From Desulfolutivibrio sulfodismutans DSM 3696 (GTDB lineage: Bacteria; Desulfobacterota; Desulfovibrionia; Desulfovibrionales; Desulfovibrionaceae): a DNA stretch of 64,000 nucleotides. The notes beneath the pieces were generated by a model, which saw only the letters and a list, made by a program, of their open reading frames with translations, was not told the origin of the DNA and did no database searches. Below are positions 36,537 to 44,848 of the stretch, one piece after another. The stretch's first letter is position 1. Every line of letters begins with the position of its first letter. Made by a program: the position numbers and the translations under genes. Where the stretch lies: assembly GCF_013376455.1 (NCBI RefSeq), contig NZ_CP045504.1, positions 2,067,001-2,131,000 of the forward strand, written 5' to 3'.

Positions 36537-38018
36537 ATGCTGCTCGCCATCCTGGTCATCCTCCCCTTCGTGCTCGGCGGCGCGGCCTTTTTGTGCCGGA
36601 CCGGCCCGGCCGGGCGGGGCCTGCTCGTGGCCGGGGCCGGGGCGCACCTGATCCTGTCCGTGGCTGCCGTGTTCGGACGCCCCGAGGCCCTTTTCGGCGG
36701 CATCCTGTTGCTCGACGCCCTGGGCGGGCTCTTTCTGCTTCTGACCAGCATCCTGTTCGCCGCCGCCGCCGTCTACGCCGTGGGCTATCTGGCCAAGGAG
36801 CACGGAGACGAGCGGCGCGACTTCCAGGAAGGGGCCTTTTTCTCCAACGCCCCCCAGACCGTGTTCATCGCCTGCCTGTTTTTTTTCCTGGGCTCCATGA
36901 CCCTGGTCACCGCCACCCACCACCTGGGCCTTCTGTGGGCGGCCATCGAGGCCACCACCCTGGCCTCGGCCCCGCTGATCTACTTCCACCGCCACCACCG
37001 CTCCCTGGAGGCGGCCTGGAAATACCTGGTCATCTGCTCCGTGGGCATCGCCCTGGCCCTGGTGGGCAACATCCTTTTGGCCGCTGCGGGCGGCGCCGGG
37101 GCGCCGGATACCGAATCCTCCCTGTACCTGGGCGACCTGCTGGCCCGGGCCAAGACCATGAATCCCATGTGGTTCAAGGCCGGTTTCGTGTTCCTCATGG
37201 TCGGCTACGGCGCCAAGATGGGCCTGGCCCCCATGCACACCTGGCTGCCCGACGCCCACAGCGAATCGCCCTCCCTGGTCTCGGCCTTACTCTCCGGGGC
37301 GCTGCTCAACTGCGCCTTCCTGGGGATACTTCGGGCGCATCAGATCGGGGTGGCCGCCGGACTGGCCGACTTCTGCTCTCCGATCTTCATCGGCCTGGGG
37401 CTTTTCTCCATGGTCACGGCCGCCGTGTTCATCATCGGGCAGGGGGATTTCAAGCGCATCCTGGCCTATTCCAGCGTGGAGCACATGGGCATCCTGTCCC
37501 TGGCCGTGGGCCTGGGCGGCGCAGCGGTCTTCGGCGGCATGCTGCACGCCGCCGCCCACTCCGTGACCAAGGCCATGCTGTTTTTATTGGCGGGCAACAT
37601 CCTGGCCGCCTTCCACACCAAGTCCTCCCACGACGCCCGGGGGGTCATCCGCGCCCTGCCGGTCACCGGCATCCTGTGGGTGGCGGGTTTTCTGGCCATC
37701 ACCGGGTCGCCGCCCTTCGGCATTTTTTTGAGCGAACTGACAATCCTCAAGGCCGCCCTGGACGCCGGGCGCTTCGTGCTGGCCGCCGCCTATCTGGGAC
37801 TTTTGGGACTGATCTTTTGCGGCATGGCTGTGCCGGTGTTGCGCATGGCCCAGGGCCCGTCCACCCCGCACATCGACCCGGGGCCGCGTGGCGAGGACGC
37901 CCTGTCCGTGGGGCCGCCCCTGGTCCTTGGCGGGCTGACGCTGCTTTTGGGGCTGTATGCGCCGTCCTTTTTCAGCGACCTGCTGACCCGGGCCGCCGCC
38001 CTGGCCTCGGGGATGTAG
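36537..38018 (+). CDS. hyfF: Ehr complex antiporter-like subunit (HyfF homologue)
   Basis: 493 residues from the ATG at 36537, just after the hyfE stop. NuoL/M family: LWAAIEATTLASAPLIYFHR, VGYGAKMGLAPMHTWLPDAH (buried Lys), AYSSVEHMGILSLAVGLGG and HAAAHSVTKAMLFLLAGNIL. Second potential ion pathway of the complex. Confidence 0.88.
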   Translation: MLLAILVILPFVLGGAAFLCRTGPAGRGLLVAGAGAHLILSVAAVFGRPEALFGGILLLDALGGLFLLLTSILFAAAAVYAVGYLAKEHGDERRDFQEGAFFSNAPQTVFIACLFFFLGSMTLVTATHHLGLLWAAIEATTLASAPLIYFHRHHRSLEAAWKYLVICSVGIALALVGNILLAAAGGAGAPDTESSLYLGDLLARAKTMNPMWFKAGFVFLMVGYGAKMGLAPMHTWLPDAHSESPSLVSALLSGALLNCAFLGILRAHQIGVAAGLADFCSPIFIGLGLFSMVTAAVFIIGQGDFKRILAYSSVEHMGILSLAVGLGGAAVFGGMLHAAAHSVTKAMLFLLAGNILAAFHTKSSHDARGVIRALPVTGILWVAGFLAITGSPPFGIFLSELTILKAALDAGRFVLAAAYLGLLGLIFCGMAVPVLRMAQGPSTPHIDPGPRGEDALSVGPPLVLGGLTLLLGLYAPSFFSDLLTRAAALASGM

Positions 38019-38028
38019 GGGGAACGCC

Positions 38029-39609
38029 ATGCAGCCCGATCTGACCATGCGTAATGGAGAGTCTGTCCCGGCACATCTGGTTCCGGTTTTGGATTTCGAG
38101 TCCCTGCGGACCTTCCTGGTGGGCGAGGTGCGCGGCGGCGGACGCCTGGCGGCCCTTTTCGGACTGCCCGGGCTGCCCGGAGCTGGCGGCGCGGTGCGCG
38201 TTCTGGCCGTGGTGGCCCGGGACGGCGCAGGCATCCTGCGCCCGGTTGTGTCCGAGGTCGGCGACCGCTATCCGGCGCTCACCCCGGACATCCCCCAGGC
38301 CCATCTCTTCGAGCGCGAGCTTTCCGAGCAGTTCGGGGTCATCCCCGTGGGGCATCCCCGCCTGAAACCCGTGCGCTACCACACCCCGGGGACGTTCAAC
38401 CCGGCCGCCCCGGCCGCCCCCCGGCCCCTGCCCGCAGATACGGACTTTTTCCGGGTCGAGGGCGACGAGGTGCACGAGGTGGCCGTGGGGCCCATCCACG
38501 CCGGGGTCATCGAGCCCGGGCACTTCCGGTTCCAGTGCCACGGGGAGACGGTCTTTCACCTGGAGATCGCCCTGGGCTTCCAGCACCGGGGCATCGAGGC
38601 CGCCCTCGAGGGCGGGCTTGTCGGCCCGCTGGCCGCAGGCGGCCAGGGTTTTGGCCGCATCCCCCATTTCATAGCCACGGCCGCCGGGGACACCACCATC
38701 GGGCATACCCTGGCCTGGTGCCGGATCATGGAGTCCCTGTCCGGGACGACGGTTCCGGAACGGGCCGGACTTTTCAGGCTCATCGCCCTGGAACTGGAGC
38801 GCCTGGCCAACCACACCGGCGACCTGGGAGCCCTGGCCGGGGACGTGGCCTATCTGCCCACCATGTCCTTTTGCGGCAGGCTTCGCGGCGATTTTTTGAA
38901 CATGACCGCGCTTTTGTGCGGCAACCGGTTCGGCCGGGGTCTGGTGGTCCCGGGCGGAGTGGCGTTTGACGCCGACGCCGCCCGTCTTGCGGAGCTTCGC
39001 GGCCGTTTCGAATCCACCTTCCGCGATGTGGAAGGCGCGGCGGATCTTTTATTCGAAACGCCCTCGGTGCGGGCCCGCTTCGAGCACACCGGGGAGATCA
39101 GCCGGGACACGGCCACAGCCCTGGGGCTGGTGGGACCGGCGGCCCGGGCCTGCGGCATCGCCCGGGACGTGCGCGTGGACCATCCCTTCGGGGCCTACCG
39201 CCGCCTCGCGGCCCGGGCCGCCTCCTGGCCCTCGGGCGACGTCTATGCCCGGGCCTTCGTGCGCCGTCAGGAGATCCGCGAGTCCGCCCGGCTCATCCGG
39301 GCCGCCATCGATGCGCTGGTCGCGCTGGACGCGCTGCCGCAGGGGGACATCCGCCAGGGCGAACCGGACTCCTGGCCAAGGCCCCTCGCGCCGGAGAGCC
39401 TTGCCGTGTCGCTTGTCGAGGGCTGGCGCGGCGAGATCTGCCATGTGGCCCTGACCGACGCGCAGGGGGGGGTCGTGCGCTACAAGATGATCGACCCGTC
39501 GTTTCACAACTGGGAGGGGCTGGCCATGGCCCTTCGCGGCCGGGCCATCTCGGATTTTCCCCTGTGCAACAAGAGTTTCAACCTGTCCTATTGCGGACAT
39601 GACCTGTAG
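38029..39609 (+). CDS. hyfG: Ehr large subunit (HyfG/HycE-like, NuoC-NuoD fusion) lacking NiFe ligands
   Basis: 526 residues, ribosome site GGGGGAAC. Residues 1-130 are NuoC-like (ERELSEQFGVIPVGHPRLKP, 96-115). 150-526 are NuoD/hydrogenase-large-subunit-like: PIHAGVIEPGHFRFQCHGET (155-174) and GFQHRGIEAALEGG (183-196). Where NiFe enzymes have RxCGxC, it reads RIPHFIATAAGDTTIGH (210-226) without cysteine. Where they have DPCxxC, it reads IDPSFHNWEGL (488-498). So no NiFe centre can be held and it is not a hydrogenase. C513 and C522 near the end (PLCNKSFNLSYCGHDL) are extra. This matches the literature class of Ehr complexes, whose electron donor or acceptor is unknown. Confidence 0.88.
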   Translation: MQPDLTMRNGESVPAHLVPVLDFESLRTFLVGEVRGGGRLAALFGLPGLPGAGGAVRVLAVVARDGAGILRPVVSEVGDRYPALTPDIPQAHLFERELSEQFGVIPVGHPRLKPVRYHTPGTFNPAAPAAPRPLPADTDFFRVEGDEVHEVAVGPIHAGVIEPGHFRFQCHGETVFHLEIALGFQHRGIEAALEGGLVGPLAAGGQGFGRIPHFIATAAGDTTIGHTLAWCRIMESLSGTTVPERAGLFRLIALELERLANHTGDLGALAGDVAYLPTMSFCGRLRGDFLNMTALLCGNRFGRGLVVPGGVAFDADAARLAELRGRFESTFRDVEGAADLLFETPSVRARFEHTGEISRDTATALGLVGPAARACGIARDVRVDHPFGAYRRLAARAASWPSGDVYARAFVRRQEIRESARLIRAAIDALVALDALPQGDIRQGEPDSWPRPLAPESLAVSLVEGWRGEICHVALTDAQGGVVRYKMIDPSFHNWEGLAMALRGRAISDFPLCNKSFNLSYCGHDL

Positions 39610-39693
39610 AACCGCCATGACCGGCGTCCCGTCGTCACGCCGCGCCGCCAACCGTCCCGGAGCCCTCCGGGCCGCCCAAGGGAGCCTCCCCCC

Positions 39694-40467
39694 GTGCTTC
39701 GCGCCGCCCTGGAACGCCTAAGTCAAAAACGCCGTACCGTGGCCTTTCCGGACGGCGCCCCGAACCTGCCCGACCGTCTGCGCGGCCTGCCGGTCATCGA
39801 CGCCGCAAAATGCCCCGCGGCCTGCCTGGCCGCCCCGGCCTGCGCCGCCGCCTGCCCCATGGGGGCCATGCGCCCGGGCCTGGGCGTCGGCGGCACGCCG
39901 CTTATCGACCTGGGCAAGTGCCTTTATTGCACGGACTGCATGGCCGCCTGCCCCACCGGGGCCATCACCTTCGGCCGCGACTACCGGCTGGCCGTGAGGA
40001 AGCGGGAGCACCTGCATTTTCGGGGCGAGGCCCTGCGTCTGGCCGAGGCCCTGGAGAAGCGGACCCGGAAGCTCTTCGGGCGGTCGCTGAAGCTTCGCCA
40101 GGTCAGCGCCGGGGGCTGCAACGCCTGCGAGGCGGATTTGAACGTGTTGACCACCATCGTCTTCGACCTGGGCCGCTTCGGCATCGATTTCGTGGCCTCG
40201 CCGCGCCATGCCGACGGGTTGATGATCACCGGGCCGGTGCCCGAGAACATGCGCGAGGCGCTTCGCAAGTGCTACGACGCCACGCCGGACCCGAAAATCG
40301 TCATCGCCTCCGGGGCCTGCGCCATCTCCGGGGGGCCCTTCGCCGGGCTGCCCGAGTCGCACGACGGGGCCGACGCCGTCGTGCCGGTCGATCTGTACAT
40401 CCCGGGCTGCCCGCCGCACCCGATAACGGCTTTGGACGGGATGCTGCGGCTATTAGGGAGAATATAA
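39694..40467 (+). CDS. hyfI: Ehr ferredoxin-small subunit fusion (HyfH-HyfI/NuoI-NuoB-like)
   Basis: 257 residues from a GTG after AAGGGAGCC. Residues 35-95 are a double ferredoxin domain. The second motif is canonical (C76-x2-C79-x2-C82-x3-C86-P); the first is spaced C40-x3-C44-x5-C50-x3-C54-P. From 135 it is NuoB-like: C142-x2-C145 (GGCNACEAD), C209 (ASGACAISGG) and C239 (IPGCPPHP) can bind the N2-like [4Fe-4S] cluster. The electron wire is therefore kept although the large subunit has no metal site. The last codons are part of a threefold tandem repeat. Confidence 0.85.
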   Translation: MLRAALERLSQKRRTVAFPDGAPNLPDRLRGLPVIDAAKCPAACLAAPACAAACPMGAMRPGLGVGGTPLIDLGKCLYCTDCMAACPTGAITFGRDYRLAVRKREHLHFRGEALRLAEALEKRTRKLFGRSLKLRQVSAGGCNACEADLNVLTTIVFDLGRFGIDFVASPRHADGLMITGPVPENMREALRKCYDATPDPKIVIASGACAISGGPFAGLPESHDGADAVVPVDLYIPGCPPHPITALDGMLRLLGRI

Positions 40468-40624
40468 AAAGACGACATGTCTTTTTATGGGGACGGCCTT
40501 GGACGGCATGCTGCGGCTTTTAGGGCGGATAGAAGAGGCGACCTGTCTTTTTATGGGGCGGCGTTGCACGGGACTGCGGCTTTTGGAGAGCATTGAAAAA
40601 GACGATGCGACGTTTTCCGGGGCG
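40426..40624 (+). repeat. Threefold tandem duplication of the hyfI 3' end
   Basis: Units 40426-40492, 40493-40561 and 40562-40624 (67, 69, 63 bp) each begin like the codons for TALDGMLRLLG. Unit 1 carries the real stop and a hairpin AAAAAGAC / GTCTTTTT (40466-40473, 40479-40486). Unit 2 keeps the reading sense of the HyfI end but its hairpin arm is degraded; unit 3 is more diverged. A 72-codon frame across them is a by-product. Confidence 0.8.
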
Positions 40625-40645
40625 GCCGTGACCACGCGCCGCAGA

Positions 40646-40693
40646 CAAAAAAACCGCCGGGTGGGGACAACCGCATCTTCCCGCCCGGCGGTT
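40646..40693 (-). terminator. Intrinsic terminator of the PQQ-propeller gene
   Basis: A 14-bp stem with one G-U pair (40652-40665 and 40680-40693). On the minus strand it is followed by seven T's (40653 to 40647). It lies 22 bp past the propeller gene stop. It could also slow plus-strand transcripts leaving hyfI, but lacks a T-run in that direction. Confidence 0.8.
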
Positions 40694-40714
40694 CGCATTA
40701 TGTGATCCTGCCGC

Positions 40715-41935
40715 CTATTGGTTAAGCAAAAGCAAGAGGTTCTGCCCCTGCGTGTCCATCGACGGCGGCGGCGGGGAGTCCCCCGTGGCCGAGGTCTGGG
40801 CCGGATTGTTCTTGTGCATGGGCCAGGCGTGGACCAGGGAGCCGGTATCCAAGGCGAACACCCCTGCCCAGTCCGCAGCCAGATAGACCGTGCCGCCGCC
40901 CACCGCCGCCTGTCCCCACACCGTCCCGGAAGTTCCCCCGGTCGCCCAGAGCACGGCCCCTGTGGCCGCATCCAGGCAGACCGCCTGGTTGTCGGCTCCG
41001 AGCATCTTCTGGACATAGACCTTGCCGTCCAGGGCCACGGGCCGGGGGGCGGAAAAACCGGAGTCTCGAATCGCGTAATTCCAAAGGCTGCCGCCCGAGG
41101 TCAGGGAAAAAGCCCGCAAATATCCGTCGCTGGTGGCCAGAAAGACCCGGGATCCGTCGATGGCCGGGGGAATCCCGTCCGCGTAGGCGTTGCCGCCCAG
41201 ATCCACATGCCAGAGCAGGTTGGGGGCGCTCTGGCCGTCGCCGACGTACCAGCAGGCCAGGCCGGTCCTGCCCGTGAAGCTTGAATAGATCACGGCCACG
41301 AGATAGCCGCCGTGGAGCGCCCCCTCAAAAATGCGGTTGAAGCCCGTCGGCGGGGACTTCGACCAGCGTTGCGCTCCTGTGGCCGGGTTGAGGGCTTGCA
41401 GTATGCTCGAGAGGGCATAGATGTTCGTTCCGTCCGTCAGGACCGTGCCGACCTCGAACAAGGACTGGGCCCAGACGTCCGCCAGGGTGGTGCTGGATAC
41501 CGCGACCACGGAATACGCCGAATCTTTGATCTTGACGAAATACAGGTTCTCGCCCAGGGCGGCCGGGGCGTTCGAAACCACTGAACCGTCCAGGGTGCGG
41601 TCGGTGAGCACCGCCCCCGTGGCCGGGTTGATCCGATACAGATGCGTGTCCGCGCCAAGATACAGCACGCCGTCTTGCAGGATCGGCGAGGTAACGGACG
41701 ACACAATGGTTCCATTATACCAAGCCTGGAGGCCGGTGGCCGCATTGAGCGCGGTCAGGCCCCCGTCCTGGCCCTTGACGATGACCAGGCTGCCGGAAAT
41801 CACGGGGGTCGACCAGGTGGCCTTGTCGCCGCCGATCTGCCCGGTCCACATCAGGTCGCCCGTGGCGGCGTACAGGATGGCTGGACAAAATCCCATGAGA
41901 ACGCAACATATCACGGACTGAAGGAATCTGGTCAT
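40715..41935 (-). CDS. Secreted PQQ-like beta-propeller protein
   Basis: 406 residues from an ATG at 41935 preceded by CCGGAGACGAAT. Signal peptide MTRFLQSVICCVLMGFCPAI, cleaved near YAA-TGD. The mature part has about seven repeats of the PQQ-enzyme propeller type (GGLTALNAATGLQAWYNG, YRINPATGAVL, FALDTGSLVHAW). No quinone-dehydrogenase catalytic motif is seen, so a structural or assembly role is as likely as an enzyme. It ends in QNLLLLLNQ after a Pro-rich linker, the tail shared with three other exported proteins here. It stands convergent to hyfI and divergent from the Mrp operon. Confidence 0.8.
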   Translation of the reverse strand: MTRFLQSVICCVLMGFCPAILYAATGDLMWTGQIGGDKATWSTPVISGSLVIVKGQDGGLTALNAATGLQAWYNGTIVSSVTSPILQDGVLYLGADTHLYRINPATGAVLTDRTLDGSVVSNAPAALGENLYFVKIKDSAYSVVAVSSTTLADVWAQSLFEVGTVLTDGTNIYALSSILQALNPATGAQRWSKSPPTGFNRIFEGALHGGYLVAVIYSSFTGRTGLACWYVGDGQSAPNLLWHVDLGGNAYADGIPPAIDGSRVFLATSDGYLRAFSLTSGGSLWNYAIRDSGFSAPRPVALDGKVYVQKMLGADNQAVCLDAATGAVLWATGGTSGTVWGQAAVGGGTVYLAADWAGVFALDTGSLVHAWPMHKNNPAQTSATGDSPPPPSMDTQGQNLLLLLNQ

Positions 41936-42363
41936 ATTCGTCTCCGGTTGTTTGTGCCCGGCGTGCATGACACGCCTCCCAGGCAGGCCGACCCCCCCCG
42001 CGAGCAAGGGCGCGAGGTTCCCGGCATGGCATGAATGCCCACGAATACCCGCTGTGATCGGGAATGGCCGCTCTCCCTCTCCATTATTGAGAATGCCCGA
42101 AGGCCTGGATCCTGACAAGTCCCACGTGTCGAGGGCGTCGCGGGCGCATGATCTGGCCAAGGCCGCCATCGCGGGATTTCCCCGATGCTTTCCGCTTTTC
42201 GAACCGACTCGCGCTTTGCGTTGAAATGCCCGCCGGATTGTCGTATCGTCATTTTCGTCAATCGCGGTCTGACCGTCGGGAGCAGGTTCCCGGCGACTTT
42301 TTTTCCATTCCGGCTCCGGGCGGCCGCGCCCCTTCCCGCCGCAACCGGCGTAACGGCGTACCT

Positions 42364-42954
42364 ATGCAGAACCCAGACAGCGGACAGGGCGGGGTCATTT
42401 TCAAAGTCGCTGACGACGTCAGCGTGGAACGCCGCCGCCAGCCGCGTCCCCCCCGGCCCCGGGCCGCCAGGGCCGTGTCCATCCTGATCCGTTTTTTTTC
42501 CCTTTTTGCCGTGTGGCTGGTCCTTTCCGGCATGTTCGACGCCTTCCACATGTCTCTGGGGGTCGTCTCCTGTCTGGGCGTGACCCTTTTTTCCCTGCGC
42601 CTCCTGCCGCCCCGGACGGACGCCCCATTCCCCTTCCGGCTGCTTTTCCGGCTGCCCCTGTATGGCCTGTGGCTGACGTGGGAGATCGCCAAGGCCAATT
42701 TCTGGGTGCTCTACCTGGTCTTTCATCCCCGGATGATGGAGAAGATCGACCCCCGGCTCATCACCTTCAAAAGCCGCCTCACCTCCCGGGGCGCGCTCAC
42801 CGTGTTCGCCAACTCCATCACCCTGACCCCGGGCACCATCACCGTCAGCGTCAACGAGCGTGGCGATTTCCTGGTGCACGCCATCGACGTCAAATCCGCC
42901 GAGGGGCTGCCCGGCGAGATGGAACGCAAAATCGCCGCCGCCTTCGGGGAGTGA
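42364..42954 (+). CDS. mrpE: Mrp antiporter subunit E
   Basis: 196 residues from the ATG at 42364 (ribosome site weak; the frame is open to 42148). MnhE family: VWLVLSGMFDAFHMSLGVVS, TWEIAKANFWVLYLVFHPRM, FANSITLTPGTITVSVNE. A small membrane subunit of multi-subunit cation/proton antiporters, opening a ten-gene operon. The N-terminal 45 residues, rich in Arg and Pro, are an addition. Confidence 0.85.
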   Translation: MQNPDSGQGGVIFKVADDVSVERRRQPRPPRPRAARAVSILIRFFSLFAVWLVLSGMFDAFHMSLGVVSCLGVTLFSLRLLPPRTDAPFPFRLLFRLPLYGLWLTWEIAKANFWVLYLVFHPRMMEKIDPRLITFKSRLTSRGALTVFANSITLTPGTITVSVNERGDFLVHAIDVKSAEGLPGEMERKIAAAFGE

Positions 42955-42957
42955 GCC

Positions 42958-43233
42958 ATGGATACCATTTTCCTCTACAGCGCCGTGTTCATCTCCCTGC
43001 TCATGCTGGTCTCCCTGTACCGCACGGCGGCCGGGCCCACCACCCTGGACCGGCTCATGGGGGCCAACGCCATGGGCACCAAGACCATGGTGCTCATCCT
43101 CTTTCTGGGCACGGCCTTCGGCCGCCTGGACATGTTCGTGGACATCGCCCTGGCCTACGCCATGCTCAACTTCATCTCCGTCCTGGCCGCCTCGCGGTAT
43201 TTCCTGAAACGCGGCCTGGCGGACAAGCTGTAA
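42958..43233 (+). CDS. mrpF: Mrp antiporter subunit F
   Basis: 91 residues, three transmembrane helices; MnhF family: YRTAAGPTTLDRLMGANAMG and FVDIALAYAMLNFISVLAAS. Start 3 bp after mrpE. The final codons (RGLADKL) lie in the first unit of a tandem repeat that fills the spacer to mrpG. Confidence 0.88.
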   Translation: MDTIFLYSAVFISLLMLVSLYRTAAGPTTLDRLMGANAMGTKTMVLILFLGTAFGRLDMFVDIALAYAMLNFISVLAASRYFLKRGLADKL

Positions 43234-43435
43234 AGGTTCTCCTTTCCATGGCAATATCTTTGAATACTTATTTTTTTAAAAAATACTGCCGTATTTTTCA
43301 TGGGTTTCGACGCGGTCTGGCGGACAGGCCGTAGAGGTTCTCCTTTCCATGGCGACACACTTGAATACGTATTTGATAAAAAATACTGCCGTATTTTTCA
43401 TGGGTCTCGGCGTGGCCTGGCGGACAGGCTAGAGG
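43211..43435 (+). repeat. Tandem duplication of the mrpF 3' end and spacer
   Basis: Unit 1 is 43211-43311 and unit 2 43312-43411 (about 100 bp each), with a partial third unit 43412-43435 (GTGGCCTGGCGGACAGGCTA). Each full unit holds GGTTCTCCTTTCCATGGC and the hairpin AAAAATAC TGCC GTATTTTT (43279-43298 and 43379-43398). The spacer between mrpF and mrpG consists almost wholly of these units. Confidence 0.85.
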
Positions 43436-43443
43436 AAGACGGC

Positions 43444-43773
43444 ATGGACATCGCTATCTGCATCCTCCTCGGCCTTGGGCTCCTTTTTTTCACCGGCGGC
43501 ACGCTGGGCCTGATCCGCCTGCCCGACGTCTATTCCCGCCTGCACATGGCCGGAAAAATCGACACCATGGGCTCCATAAGCCTCATCGCCGCCCTGTTCC
43601 TCAACGAAATCGAAAGCTTCGACATGGCCCACCTTCTGGTCGGCCTGAAGATCCTTTTGGTGCTCTTTTTCCAGTTCCTGGCCTCGCCCACGGCCTGCCA
43701 CGCCATGGTGGACGCCTGCCTGCGGGCGGGACTGGCCCCGTGGGTCAAGGGCGGCCAAAGGAGCGACCCGTGA
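43444..43773 (+). CDS. mrpG: Mrp antiporter subunit G
   Basis: 109 residues, ribosome site GAGGAAGACGGC right after the repeat. MnhG family: FFTGGTLGLIRLPDVYSRLH (16-35 or so) is diagnostic; then HMAGKIDTMGSISLIAALFL. Three helices. Overlaps the GTG of the next gene. Confidence 0.88.
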   Translation: MDIAICILLGLGLLFFTGGTLGLIRLPDVYSRLHMAGKIDTMGSISLIAALFLNEIESFDMAHLLVGLKILLVLFFQFLASPTACHAMVDACLRAGLAPWVKGGQRSDP

Positions 43774-44015
43774 TCCTTGAAATCAAGATCGCCATGCTGG
43801 TCCTGGTCATCGTGTGCGCCGTGGCCTCCATCACCATCAAGGATCTCCTGGGCGCGGCCGTGGTGTTCGGAACCTACAGCTTCATGATGTGCCTGTTGTG
43901 GGTCTCCATGGCCGCCGTGGACGTGGCCTTCACTGAGGCCACCATCGGCGCGGGCATAAGCACCGTGCTCATGATCGCCGCTGTTTTTCGCACCACCAGG
44001 AGGACCAAGGATTGA
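43770..44015 (+). CDS. MbhD-like subunit (DUF4040) of the antiporter module
   Basis: 81 residues from a GTG at 43770 (AAAGGAG upstream; GTGA overlap with mrpG). Three helices: AVASITIKDLLGAAVVFGTY and VDVAFTEATIGAGISTVLMI, the DUF4040/MbhD signature. It corresponds to the split C-terminal part of MrpA in classical Mrp systems and to MbhD in membrane-bound hydrogenases. Confidence 0.82.
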   Translation: MILEIKIAMLVLVIVCAVASITIKDLLGAAVVFGTYSFMMCLLWVSMAAVDVAFTEATIGAGISTVLMIAAVFRTTRRTKD

Positions 44016-44845
44016 AACGCCTGGCCCTTTTCGCCGTCATCCTGGCCGGGGTGCTCTTCGCGGCCACGGCCTCGGAGTTTCCCCGCCTGGGGGCTGTGGA
44101 TTCCGCGCCCTCGCGCCACGTCTCCCCGGCCTACATCCAGGGCTCCCAGCCCCAGACCCACACCCCCAACTTCGTGACCTCGGTCCTGGCCGACTACCGG
44201 GGCTTCGACACCATGTTCGAGACCACGGTGGTCTTTTTGGCGGGCATGTCCTGTTTTTTCATCCTGCGCGCTCTGCGCAGGCGGGGCGTCACCGAGGTCT
44301 ACTACTACCGCCACAAGCCTACCGGGGTGGTCCTGGCCATGCTCACGCCGCGCCGCATCCCGCCGCGTTCAAGCTGCTTCGAGCGCATTGACGCCGACTG
44401 GATGCCCCAGGACATGGTGGTGGAGACCATGTGCCTGTTCATGGTCCCCTTCATCCAGGTCTTCGCCCTCTACGTCATCGCCCACGGCCACTACAGCCCG
44501 GGCGGAGGCTTCCAGGGCGGCGTGCTTTTGGCCGCAAGCTTCATCCTGGTGGGGCTTTCCCGCGACCTGCGCACGGTGGAGAGCCTTTTGACCGAAAAAA
44601 CCGCCATCCTGGCCGCCGCCGCCGGGGTGTGCATCTACGCCGGGACCGGCCTCCTGGCCCTGTGTTTCGGCGGCAACTTCCTGGACTACGGGGCCTATGC
44701 CTCCTTTTTCGGCGCGGCCGTCCCGGCCGCCCGGTCCATGGGCATCCTCATCGTGGAGATCGGCGTGGCGCTGACGGTCATGGCCACATTGGTGACCATC
44801 TACAAGCTTGTGTCCTCCCGGGGGACCGTGGAAGAGGGTCTTTGA
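44012..44845 (+). CDS. mrpB: MbhE-MrpB fusion subunit
   Basis: 277 residues from a TTG at 44012 (strong AGGAGG upstream; TTGA overlap). N-terminal 90 residues are MbhE-like (TSVLADYRGFDTMFETTVVF). From about 135 it is MnhB (PFIQVFALYVIAHGHYSPGG, FQGGVLLAASFILVGLSRDL). The fusion is common where MrpA is split. Membrane subunit near the lateral ion pathway. Confidence 0.85.
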   Translation: MKRLALFAVILAGVLFAATASEFPRLGAVDSAPSRHVSPAYIQGSQPQTHTPNFVTSVLADYRGFDTMFETTVVFLAGMSCFFILRALRRRGVTEVYYYRHKPTGVVLAMLTPRRIPPRSSCFERIDADWMPQDMVVETMCLFMVPFIQVFALYVIAHGHYSPGGGFQGGVLLAASFILVGLSRDLRTVESLLTEKTAILAAAAGVCIYAGTGLLALCFGGNFLDYGAYASFFGAAVPAARSMGILIVEIGVALTVMATLVTIYKLVSSRGTVEEGL

Positions 44846-44848
44846 GCC

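Noticed and set aside
38029-40467. A functional [NiFe] hydrogenase
   Set aside because: Both cysteine pairs for the NiFe centre are absent in the large subunit, and no maturation genes (hypA-F, endopeptidase) are nearby.
40487-40705. A 72-residue gene after hyfI
   Set aside because: It is the repeated hyfI 3' end read through units 2 and 3; no ribosome site and no independent similarity.
40426-43435. CRISPR-like arrays
   Set aside because: The repeats are adjacent tandem units without spacers and include coding 3' ends; no cas genes are present.
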